Shown here piece after piece: positions 30,218-41,364 of a stretch of 64,000 nucleotides of DNA; the first letter of the stretch is position 1; every line of letters begins with the position of its first letter. The DNA is from Artemisia argyi. Its lineage: Eukaryota; Streptophyta; Magnoliopsida; Asterales; Asteraceae. The stretch is taken from contig CM060691.1 of NCBI GenBank assembly GCA_030686995.1, forward strand, positions 65,337,853 to 65,401,852, read 5' to 3'. The notes under the pieces are model-generated. The model ran no database searches, had not been told where the DNA came from, and saw nothing but the letters and a program-made list of their open reading frames with translations. The translations under genes and the position numbers were made by a program.

Positions 30218-33200
30218 TGATGAGTGTGTAAATACTCATCATTTTTACCTTTTCTGAGCTGCCAAAACATCTAAAAACACTCAATATTGCATCAAAATAG
30301 TGAAAATATCCCAGGAATGTGTTTTATATGTTTCAAATGCAAAATAATAAAAAACAGATGAAAAACGTACAAAGTTTGCAAAATTGGCAGTTTCAGTCCC
30401 TCAACTTTCAAAAATTGTCAAATCTAGTCCCTGGTTGTTCTAAAAACTTGAAAAAGTCAACAAAGGTCCTTTAAAATCAAAAAGTTACATAATTAGTCAT
30501 TTGGTGCAAAGTTTCACAAAATGTCAAGTTTAGTCCCTGAAGTTTGGAAAATTGTCAAAAATGGTCCCTGGGATATTAAAACTTTAAGAAAAACAAATTT
30601 TTTCCTTACACTAATCTTTTATGGTAGGTTTGGTCCTTGGTTAGAAAGTTTGGTGAATTTTCAGATTTGGTCCCTGAAGTTTCAGTATTGGCAGATTTAG
30701 TCCCTGGGAATGCAAAAATTGGGAAATTACATTTATGATCCTTGGGGTACTCTAACATGGAAAAAATAGTCCTTGGAATATTTTGGTGAATTTACAAATT
30801 AGGTCCCTCAATTTTCAGATTTTACATTTTGGTCCTTGTAATTTCCTAGTACTAAACCAAATGGACCCTATTATTATCTAAACCCAAAATCCAATCCAAA
30901 TACTAAACCTGCCCACCCTTTTGTCCAGCCCACTCCTAAGCCCAAAGTAAAACAAAAGCCCACCCCGTTTTTTTATTATACCCACCAGGTCAACCCCTGG
31001 TTTGACCCTCCCTTTACCTCCAAAACCACCACCACTGCTACTATACCACTTCTCCAAAACCAGTGGTTTCACCACCACTTGCATCCACCACCCTTATCCC
31101 TTCCCAATTTCATTTCCCAACACCAATCATATCACCCCCCCCCCCCCCTTATGGCATCTGTTACAGAGCAATTTGCAAGTTTAATCTTTTGCCGCCAAAA
31201 ATGGAGAGAGAGCAAAGGTGACCGAAAAGACAAGCAAGTTGCTGGGATTTAAAGTGGTACCCATACTGGGCTATAAGAGTGAAGAAAAAAAGAAGAAAGA
31301 AGTGTTAGTTAGTAGTTAATTTAGTTGTAGTATAGTGTAGAATATCGTTTTATTGTAATTTCCTGTTCAAGCTTGTAATCTTAGTTCTAAAAATGTAATT
31401 TCAGTTTAATATTGTTACTTTCAAGTTTCTAAACAGTTAATTTGAAGTCTTCTTTTGTGAATTCAAATTTTGCATTTTTAAGTAAAATTGACAATTTTGC
31501 TTAATCTTGTTAAATGTTGTTAAATCCTGTTTCATTAAGTTCTATTTAAGTTGTTTATGAGCTTTGTAAGTTTAGTGAATCATTAAACTTGTTTTAAATC
31601 AGTTTAACTAAAAATTCAAGAAAATACAAGAAAAATAGTTAATAAATAAAAAATTCAGTTTCAAAGAAGAAAGAAGCAAGAGAGCATGTGGATTTTGGAT
31701 TCTCAAGGTTTTAGAGCCTCAAGGGAGGCATTAGGTTCTGATTTGATCCCTTGGTTACTTGTTTCTCAACCGGATGCTCTTGTAAGCCTTAATTTACATT
31801 TTTGCATTTTACCGTAGACTACCTTATTTAGTGCTTATTTGTCTTATTTTGTGTTTCTTTGATGTTTGGGAGTTAGATTATTGCTTAAGATTGATAGCTT
31901 GTTCACTAGTTTTCCATATTCATCATTATCTCATTCTAACTGCTTACATTTAGTCCAAATTGCATTTTCATGTTCTGGTTGTTATTAGTGTTTGATTTAT
32001 GTTCCATTAGCTTTAATAGTTGTTATTTAATCTATTTCTAATATAAAATTAGTAGGCATAAGTTAAAAAACCAAATAAGTTAGTGTAATAGCTCATTTCA
32101 GGAGTGTTTGGCACAGTGGTTTTCACCACTGTGCATTAGTTCTTTATTGTTGATTTTGGTTGTAACATGCTTCATTAGGTTTAATTAAGTCAAGTAAGTC
32201 ATAAAATACACCACTCCTTCACCAAAAGTCAAAAATCACTTTTAATCTTAATTGATGCATACATTAGATAAGTAGTAAAGTACATAGTCATAGATATAGT
32301 AGCATAAGTAGGTATAATAGCTTAATCTCATTTCATTTCAGCTTAAAAACTTATTTTCAATCATTAGAGATCAATCAAAGTTCATTTTAGTCAACTAGAG
32401 TAGATTTCATAAAAAGTCAAAATTACCCATTTGGTAAAAATCTCAAAAATTGCAAGAATTTTTGAGAATTTTGTGTTAGGTTTCAGGCCTTGAAATTTTC
32501 AGGACTTGTAGCCCCCCCAGCTAAACTTTGAAATCCCACACTCTCTATATTTTTGTGAATTTTTCTGTAGGCCCCACAACCCCCCAAACAGGGCTGCAGG
32601 CCCCTGCTGCACAGCAAAACACCCCTCTGCCACCCACTTTGGTGGGTCCCACAGACCTCACCAGTGGGTCCCAAACTTAGCTTCTTGGTTCCTTAGATTC
32701 ACAAGCTGGCCCTCTACCCATTCCAAGCTTTGGTTGAAGCTTAAGCTCACTGGGAGCCACATTTATTGGCCATCAAAAGTTGTCCCATTTCTGGGTTGAG
32801 CCTAGATTTCAAGTGCTTATTTTCATGCTTATTAGCTTATTCAGAGGTCCTAACTTGTTTTTCTTGCTTATTAAAGTTCACTTAGCTAGTTTAAACCATA
32901 GTCCACCTCTGTGGGCCCCACAGAGGCTCATTTCCTTCAAAAGTCAAAGAAAGTCAAATGTTTTAGCTTTATGTGTCCATTTTGGTTATTTTTAAGTTAT
33001 AGAAAAGTTGTTTCTACAAAACTTCTTTGTTTTTAAGTATAAAATAGTTTTACAAAAGAAAATTCATAAAAATCCAAAATAAAATTAAGTGATAGTTTCT
33101 ATTTAATATTATTTATCTTTTTAATTTTCCTTTTTAGCTTTTTATTAAGCACTTTGCATTTTTATATTTTTCTTAATTTTAGTTTATATTAAAGTATTTT

Positions 33201-34219
33201 TATAAATTTTTCCAGAATTTTATATTGTCTTTCGGTATTAAATAGATTTAATATTAGTTTTAGTAATAATTAATTAATAATTAAGTATTAAATAGCAAAA
33301 TTAATTTTTATAAAGTAGTACCTAGTTTTTATATTTTTCCTAGCTTTTATAAGTTATAAAATAATTGTAGGAATTTTTCTAGAATTTATACTATTCATTT
33401 TCTAATTTTCTTAATTAATTTAGTTAAATTAGATATTGATTAATAAATAAGTAAATAATTAGTAAAATAGTCTAAATATAATTTTTAGAAACTTTTTATA
33501 ATTTTTTTGGATTCCTGTGATGGTTAATTAGTTTTATAAATTTTTCAATAATTTTCCAAGTCATTTTAGTATAATTAGTAATTTAAAATATTTTAAATAG
33601 TTTAATTAATATAATTAGTATTTAATTAATAGAAAATCACAAAAAGACAAAAAGACATATTTTTAGTTTTTATATAATTTTTAAGTTATTTTAGAAGTTT
33701 TAAAAATAAACTTTCATTTTCTTAGTTTTTATTTAATATTATATTATATTTAGTATAAGTTAAATTTTAATAATAAGTAATTCAATAGTTTTAATTAATA
33801 TAAAATAATAAAATAATCAAAAGAAAATAGTTTTCTTTTTAATTTCATTTTCTTTTAATTTTAAGTTTGTAAAAGTTTCATTTTCATCCCCTGTAGTTTA
33901 TCTTTCATTAAAACTCACCTTTTTCTCAGCACGCAATCGTGTCTGATTTTAATTTGGTTTACGTTTATACATTTCTGTTTCCCGTAATTGTTAATACTGT
34001 TATTCCTAATCCTTCCAGTAGTGTAAACAAATCCAAATCTTTATCTGGTTACTTCCCATTCAAATTCACCCGATCACAAACCCGTTTTTATACCATCCAC
34101 ACCTCGTCGGGACATAACGACCCGGGGAAACCACTATATTCCGTGGAGCATTGACTCTAGGCTGTTTGACCTTGTTGACCATCCCTGGTCAGTTTAGGTT
34201 GACCGTTTGGGATCAATCA
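30218..34219 (+). repeat. Element C 5' LTR (4002 bp)
   Basis: Starts TGATGAGT, 8 bases, ACTCATCA. Bases 30380-30850 hold about 13 GTCC(C/T)TG boxes. An AT-rich half (about 33000-33900) follows, then the conserved 'cacacctcgtcgggacataa' block (about 34100) and the ...GGGATCAATCA end. Short ORFs inside it (31002-31184, 32780-32995, 33939-34154) recur in the 3' LTR because the LTRs are copies; no coding evidence is seen. Confidence 0.92.
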
Positions 34220-34224
34220 AATTT

Positions 34225-34242
34225 TGGCGCCGCTGCCGGGGA
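34225..34242 (+). other. Element C primer-binding site (tRNA-Asp type)
   Basis: TGGCGCCGCTGCCGGGGA, five bases after the LTR end; one or two differences from the complement of plant tRNA-Asp. Confidence 0.88.
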
Positions 34243-34514
34243 GGTTGTGCACGTATTTTAAACGGTTTTGCGTATTAGTGATTTTGGAAGTCATCCATTT
34301 GTATATTTATCCACCTTTGTTCATATTATCTTATTATCAAAAACAAAACTGTTCCTGAAAACATTTTAAATCAGTTTTCAACGAACACAAAAAAAACACA
34401 AAAAGATTTTCTTTCTTAAAAAATGTTTCTCAAAAATCCCAAAAATATCCATCTTTACCCTCCTACCTTTTTGATTCTTCATTCCTTACCCTCCCAAACC
34501 TTTTGATTCTTTCT

Positions 34515-36401
34515 ATGTCTCATCCACACCTTCTGATTTGTCAATGGTGTGGTAATCCTCATAATGGTGGTAATTGCCCCAGTTGTGGCATGGTAGAGTC
34601 AGGAAACGGGTCTGTCTATAACCAGAATCCCTATTCCTACCATGACACAACTGATTTATTCCATCAGCTACCACACCATGAGACTCAGCAGTTTTACTGT
34701 TGTGAGTACTGTGGTGGTTCACACTACAGTTCTGATTGTCAATCAGGAAACACGCTTGTCTATGAGCAGTTTCCTGATAACAATTATGACTACAGCACAT
34801 ATGACTCACAACCACATCAGTTCAACTGTTGTTAGTACTGTGGAGGTCCACACTTTAGCTCTGATTGTCAAACAAGGAATCCATTTCCTTGTTTCAATTT
34901 TGACTCTTCGTATCAAGACCCACCTCTACAGTACCAAATGATCCAAGCAACTCCTCAAATCCAGCAAGACTTTTTAGAGGTTCTTGAAAAACTTAAAGAA
35001 CTTAAGGAGGAGTTAGCTAATATTTCACTCCGCCATACTCCAAGTTCTTCTTGTGCATATTGTGGGGGTCCTCGTGATAATTTTCAATGTCAACCTTCCG
35101 GTTTTGACACATCCACACCCCCACTCATTCCAAATTCTCGTGGGAAAACTATGGCAGAATTACTTGCTGAAGAACGAGAATCTGGAAAAAGCATGGAAGA
35201 ATTACTGGCTGAGCAACGAGCAGCTAAAATACGTGCTAACATTCGCAATACTGCTCTATTTGATGACTATGATGACAGTGATGATGAAGATAACATTGTT
35301 ATTATTCAAAAAGATTCATCAAGTTCATCAGTTGATATCCCAGCAGTTGAGATTCCATCTCAATCAACTGCTATCACACCCGAAGTTCACACTCACTCTC
35401 TGAACATGGGGGATGAGCATCTTAGCACTGTTCTTAAAAAGGAATCGGACGAATTCATAAAGTCTAGTGCTGAGAACCTTATCCCAATCCCAAGAGAGTC
35501 ACAGGGAACTTCTGATCATATGTGTGATTTACCTTCCCCTCTTGAGTGTCCAAAAGCTCAATTTGAGATTTTTTCCGATTGTAGCGAAGATTGTGCATCT
35601 TATGGAGACATCGAGTATGTTGAGGCATCAATTCCACATATTGATGCTGATCATCTTCTTGAGGAGATCACCAAAATCAATTCACTTCCAACAGGAAGTG
35701 ATGATGGTCTCATTAACTCCGAAACCGAAAGTGAAAATCTCTTAAACCATGATCTGTCACTCACTTCTGATCCTAACAGTCCAATAGAGAATGTTAATCT
35801 CTTTGTTCCCGAAGCATTCAATACTACTCTCACCAATCCTCTATTTGAATTCGAATTTGAATTCACTTTGATTTATGATAATCCACTCTTTGATATTCAG
35901 AATGAGGATTGTGATGAGTCTATTCCGGAACATGAATTCACAGATTCACATCTTGTGAATAATTCTCTTCATGAGGAGTTCTTCGGTGAACTCACTCATC
36001 ATATCATGACTCCTCCGGAGTTTGATAGCCCGGGGGGAGATGCACTCAATCATGAGGATTTGCAAATTCCCACCCACCCTCCCGGGATATTTACGAGCTT
36101 AACCCTTGCAATCCAAATTCAGGCTACGGAGCCAGATCTCGAGGAAGAAAATCAAATCATGATTTTCATCATGGTTTTCTTCCTTTTCTTCACCTATAAG
36201 GTGACTTCCTCTCTTCTTCACTCCTTCGGGAATGAAGATACCATCTTTGACCCCGGCATTTTCATGTATCATTATCTTGAGCCGGATACTTATCTCATCG
36301 GTGTGGAACTTTCACGTGCTTCAAATGTTTGTCCAAACATCTTGAATGAAAGTCCGATTGAGATTGCTCCTTCCACATCATGCTTCCCCGAGGACAAATG
36401 A
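34515..36401 (+). pseudogene. Element C ORF: CCHC-knuckle and acidic protein with hydrophobic segment
   Basis: One frame of about 628 codons from ATG 34515, broken only by TAG at 34833-34835 (Glu or Asp position in Element E). It starts with knuckle-like units 'CQWCGNPHNGGNC', 'CEYCGGSHYSSDC', 'YCGGPHFSSDC' (just after the TAG) and a weaker 'CAYCGGPRDNFQC'. Next come repeats around 'MEELLAE', a very acidic middle ('DDYDDSDDED', 'NKESDEF'-like), and a hydrophobic stretch 'IMIFIMVFFLFFTYKVTSSL' near residue 550, then about 65 more residues. It lacks a recognisable capsid or enzyme. The membrane-like segment recalls the extra ORF of Athila elements, but a link to an envelope protein is unproven. 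Confidence 0.75.
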
Positions 36402-37193
36402 ATTCGGGGGCGAGTCAAGCTAGCGACTCGGTAAACAAAAACAGTAGCATGCTTATAGGGTTTTCACCCTAAGTGTGGGGGAATTACCCCTACTATGGTT
36501 ACAAAAGTGAAAAACAAAATTGTGTTTCCACATTTCGCTCGTAATGTTTCCCTTTTATGTTCAAAATGTCGGCATAATAGCCGGGACTTTGAATATTGAG
36601 GACAATATTCATCCTAAGTGTGGGGGGTATTTCGCTATTCTAGCGAATGTTATCACATTTTACCTTATAGTACCCCCGGTTTTGACCAAAATTTTTCAAA
36701 ATTTTTTTCACTAAAGTTCAAAATTTTTTGTGGTAATCAGTCGGCCAAAGTCTAAAAGACAAATGGATTGGCTAGTCTAGGAGCAAACGGCTCTTGGTAA
36801 AGACATCTCAAACCCGTTGATGGCTTGCAATTTGCCAAAAATTGTATGGTTCCTCAACTCCCCATATCCTCAAAAGCGAATGAGTTGGCTAGCCCACAAG
36901 ATTATGGCTTGTGGTAAAGGCAGTGGAAAATCTATAATTGGTAATCAGCTCACCAAGATGTTGACTTAGTCCATCAAGATGCTGGCTAGTCCAGAAGCAA
37001 ACGGCCTTTGGTAAAGACTAATCAAATCCGTTGACAGCTGGTGGTTTGCTCAAAATCACACGGTTATCAGGTGTGCTACAGTTCTTACACCTGGCTACTC
37101 CAGAAGTGATGGCTTTTGGTAAAGAGAGTTTCAAATCCATCAAGTTTTTCTCAAAAGATTGCTAGGGACTAGCAATGTTTTAGTGTGGGGGAT
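36402..37193 (+). other. Element C 3' untranslated region with polypurine tracts
   Basis: Two internal copies of CCTAAGTGTGGGGG (about 36468 and 36612) precede the terminal tract TAGTGTGGGGGA at 37181-37192, which lies directly before the 3' LTR (TGATGAG at 37194). The stretch between has spaced repeats of 'ggctagtcc/gctggctagtcc' and 'cttttggtaaag' (about 36720-37140). No ORF is seen. Confidence 0.75.
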
Positions 37194-38559
37194 TGATGAG
37201 TGTGTAAATACTCATCATTTTTACCTTTTCTGAGCTGCCAAACCATCTAAAAACACTCAATATTGCATCAAAATAGTGAAAATATCCGAGGAATGTGTTT
37301 TATATGTTTCAAATGCAAAATAATAAAAAACAGATGAAAAATGTACAAAGTTTGCAAAATTGGCAGTTTCAGTCCCTCAACTTTCAAAAATTGTCAAATC
37401 TAGTCCCTGGTTGTTCTAAAAACTTGAAAAAGTCACCAAAGGTCCTTTAAAATCAAAAAGTTACATAATTAGTCATTTGGTGCAAAGTTTCACAAAATGT
37501 CAAGTTTAGTCCCTGAAGTTTGGAAAATTGTCAAAAATGGTCCCTGGGATATTAAAATTTTGAGAAAAACAAATTTTTTCCTTACACTAATCTTTTATGG
37601 CAGGTTTGGTCCTTGGTTAGAAAGTTTGGGGAATTTTCAGATTTGGTCCCTGAAGTTTCTGTATTGGCAGATTTAGTCCTTGGGAATGCAAAAATTGGGA
37701 AATTACATTTATGATCCTTGGGGTACTCTAACATGGCAAAAATAGTCCTTGGAATATTTTGGTGAATTTACAAATTAGGTCCCTCGATTTTCAGATTTTA
37801 CATTTTGGTCCTCGTAATTTCCTAGTACTAAACCAAATGGACCCTATTATTATCTAAACCCAAAATCCAATCCAAATACTAAACCTGCCCACCCTTTTGT
37901 CCAGCCCACTCCCAAGCCCAAAGTAAAACAAAAGCCTACCCCGTTTTTTTATTATACCCACCAGGTCAACCCCTGGTTTGACCCTCCCTTTACCTCCAAA
38001 ACCACCACCACTGCGACTATACCACTTCTCCAAAACCAGTGGTTTCACCACCACTTGCATCCACCACCCTTATCCCTTCCCAATTTCACTTCCCAACACC
38101 AATCATATCACCCCCCCTATGGCATCTGTTACAGAGCAATTTGCAAGTTTAATCTTTTGCCGCCAAAAATGAAGAGAGAGCAAAGGTGACCCAAAAGACA
38201 AGCAAGTTGCTGGGATTTAAAGTGGGACCCATACTGGGCTATAAGAGTGAAGAAAAAAAGAAGAAAGAAGTGTTAGTTAGTAGTTAATTTAGTTGTAGTA
38301 TAGTGTAGAATATCGTTTTATTGTAATTTCCTGTTCAAGCTTGTAATCTTAGTTCTAAAAATGTAATTTCAGTTTAATATTGTTACTTTCAAGTTTCTAA
38401 ACAGTTAATTTGAAGTCTTCTTTTGTGAATTCAAATTTTGCATTCTTAAGTAAAATTGACAATTTTGCTTAATCTTGTTAAATGTTGTTAAATCCTGTTT
38501 CATTAAGTTCTATTTAAGTTGTTTATGAGCTTTGTAAGTTTAGTGAATCATTAAACTTG
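37194..38559 (+). repeat. Element C 3' LTR, first segment
   Basis: Nearly identical to 30218-31596 of the 5' LTR. It breaks at the ACTTG at 38555-38559, where the sequence switches to Element D. The 5' LTR stretch 31597-32910 (about 1.3 kb) has no counterpart. Confidence 0.92.
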
Positions 38560-40524
38560 ACTTCTTTCTTAAGAGAAAGCCAAAAGTTGTAAGAAACCCT
38601 TATACACTTTCTTGCTCCATATCATTTTCATACTTATTATGTTTCTTTCATGCTATATATGGTCTTTGTATTATGTTCATGATGTATAAAAATTAGTAAA
38701 ACAAGTTATGGTATGTATATGTTAACTTATGTTGTTTAAACAAGTAAACTAGTGACTTTTATGGAGAACCAAGACCAAAATAGTACAACTATGATATTTG
38801 ACACTTACTTACTGTTAAAGAGGACTTAACAAGGAAAATATAGCAATTTGAATCACCCAAAACGAGTACCCGAGTCAAAAGTTATGACCATTTGAAGTTA
38901 GCGAAACCAAAACGCCGAAACTGCCAATACACTACTGTTTGCATTCTGCCATTTTGAAAGTCACCCTTCTGGTCCGATTCATCAAAAAGTTAAAACACGA
39001 AAGTTGTCCGGAACGACGTTTTCGTTTAGGATCATAGAAGCTCGAGCCCTGAAAACGCTTTCTGGGTAATAATTTTCTTCAAATTCTTAACAGCCTATTT
39101 TTAGACCAAAGTCACTATATAATAGTTATGATTTACTAAGACCAAGAGGTCTAGTGACCTAAAGCCAAGACCACAACCATGGCTAAAGCCAAGGTTGAGT
39201 CTCAAGACCATGGTAACAATGACCAAGGTCACGGCAAAGCCACGGCTAAAGACCATATAAATTTTAAAGATAAAAAACTTATATATATGTTATCAAATAC
39301 TACAATAGTAGGGAGCCTCATGTGAGGAGTTCATTAAGTAAGCCGTCGAGATGAGTTGTGGATTTACGAATTAAAGTGTCCTGGCTCCTCGAACGTTTAC
39401 TCCATGTCGGCCCGAACGGTAGTAAGAGATGTACAACCTATACATGTTTCATAAACCATTTATATTCAAAGACTTACACTATATACTAAGTACTACATCA
39501 TGAACATTATGCAAGACATATATAGGCAATTCTTCATATTCTTAGACATTAATCCAAACCTAAGTCGCAACATTCTATTATAGGCTGCTCTTAGAGACTT
39601 TCGCGATTCGACTACCACTTTCATTTCTCGTTACATAGACTTAAGGTGAGTCATAGCCCCTACTTTTTCATACTTGTTTTAACTCTTTGGGGGAGATACA
39701 TGCACAACTACTTGCTTACTTGTACAAATACTCTTAAACATTTATACTTGATTGTGTTATACTTGATTGGCATTATACTTGATTGCGTTATACATACTTG
39801 TTACACTATACTTGCTTAATTTAAATACAAGATTCGTATTTGCGTGCATACACAATACTCTATGCTTTCGGAGAGGTATTGATAGTACTAGTATGGGACA
39901 ACACCCCCACCCTTGTCCAAAATGACGCGATGTTGGGTGACACGTACTATTTGGGATGGTGGTTCCCCGCCTATGGGTCCAAAATGACGCGATCATGGGT
40001 GAATATAATCCTGAAATCTAAATCTATGTGGCAGTAGGCATTTTATAGTTTACATTAAGAGTGCATTGTATAAACCATATTTTAGCAGTGGGTTGTGAAC
40101 ACACAGGTTGCAAGTCTCTTATGGCGGGACTTGCAACTGAGTGGATTCACAATGCCTTTGCTGTGTGAACATTCTTTAAGGCTTTTCAACTGTTTTAAGA
40201 CAAACTCTATGAACTCACTAACCATTGTGTTGACACTTTAGCATGTTTATCTCAGGTTAGTAAGGCGATAGCTAGTGCGTGGAACTTAGAGTCAAGCTGC
40301 ATATTCTGAAGACTTACACTTTTATCATTTACCATTCAAAACATTTTGTATACATTTATGTATCATACTTTGGAATCTCATGTTTGTAACTTTGAATTCA
40401 TTAATCGAATGATAACTTTTCAAAACGTCTCATTTAGAGTTCGTTTTCTATAACTTGTACTTTGTATTATGAAGTAACACCCCAGTGACACAGTCTTCCG
40501 CTGCGGTATTTTGGGGGTGTTACA
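38560..40524 (+). repeat. Element D 5' LTR (5'-truncated)
   Basis: Matches 42421-44400 with few differences. The first 1.06 kb is missing, joined to Element C LTR at a shared ACTTG. It ends ...GGGGGTGTTACA at the PBS. Confidence 0.92.
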
Positions 40525-40527
40525 GAT

Positions 40528-40545
40528 TGGTACCAGAGCCTTGGT
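40528..40545 (+). other. Element D primer-binding site (tRNA-Met type)
   Basis: TGGTACCAGAGCCTTGGT, three bases after the LTR end. The complement of plant initiator tRNA-Met gives TGGTATCAGAGCC, so one mismatch. Confidence 0.85.
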
Positions 40546-40924
40546 TATAGAGAACTAGGTTGCATTTAGTGCCTAGACTATAACTGCTATATACGTTAAG
40601 ACTCTCCTCTTTATTTGCCTTACACACACTACATACACATACGCTTTTTGGTAGTTGTTGGTTTAGGTCGACGTTATTAGATGATGTGACTTTAGTATTA
40701 TAAGAAACCCCAGAGATTAGCCGAGTCATTAAAAACATGGAGCTCAGTAATAACTAATTATTTAACTTGATCTTGTGACAGTTCTTGTTTGATGAGACAC
40801 AAGATTTGAGTTAAATAATATTATTGCTTAGCTTTAGGGATTTGATGACTTGATTATCTTACTATCGGCCTCAGAAGGCGGATTTTGTGTCGGAAATTCT
40901 TAAGTAGGATGATTTAGAATCTCC

Positions 40925-41185
40925 TTATTTAAATGAATTGGGACGCCTCTTCATTTAAATAAAGAAATTTTAAATCATCGAACCATAAGTTTATGATCCC
41001 TTACTTACATAAATTTGGACGCTGCTTTATGTAAGTAATGAGTTATAAATAAGTGGGCTTAATTGTAGCCGATAGAACTCCTTAACCACAACCTTAGACG
41101 AATCAGAGTGAACACCACTATTTTAGGGACCATAAGTTTATGATCCCTTACTTACATAAATTTGGACGCTTCTTTATGTAAGTAA
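40925..41185 (+). other. Three stem-loops with a shared GGACGC loop in Element D
   Basis: Each has perfect 13-bp arms and a 12-base loop. Hairpin 1: TTATTTAAATGAA (40925-40937) with TTCATTTAAATAA (40950-40962), loop TTGGGACGCCTC. Hairpin 2: TTACTTACATAAA (41001-41013) with TTTATGTAAGTAA (41026-41038), loop TTTGGACGCTGC. Hairpin 3 (about 41148-41185) repeats the arms of hairpin 2, with loop TTTGGACGCTTC. Arms 1 and 2 differ at three positions on each side, always compensated, while the loop core GGACGC is unchanged. They lie between PBS and polypurine tract, where an RNA packaging or dimerisation signal could be. Confidence 0.8.
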
Positions 41186-41275
41186 TGAGTTATAAATAAG
41201 TGGGCTTAATTGTAGCCGATAGAACTCCTTAACCACAACCTTAGACGAATCAGAGTGAACACCACTATTTTAGAG
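40982..41275 (+). repeat. 147-bp tandem duplication in Element D
   Basis: Units 40982-41128 and 41129-41275 are almost identical (for example gctgcttt against gcttcttt). Each contains one hairpin with a GGACGC loop. Confidence 0.9.
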
Positions 41276-41364
41276 ATCCTGAAACCCCAAATTCTCTTAG
41301 ACACACCATAAGTAGTTAACATCAACTGAACTTCGGGACGAAGTTCTCCTTAAGGGGTAGAGAC

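Noticed and set aside
34513..34815. Minus-strand ORF opposite the knuckle ORF of Element C (and the similar one at 51606-51959)
   Set aside because: Mirror of the conserved plus-strand CCHC repeats; the real conservation is in the knuckle cysteines.
39180..39327. 48-codon ORF MAKAKVESQD... in both Element D LTRs
   Set aside because: LTRs are copies of each other, so conservation carries no information. No known domain.
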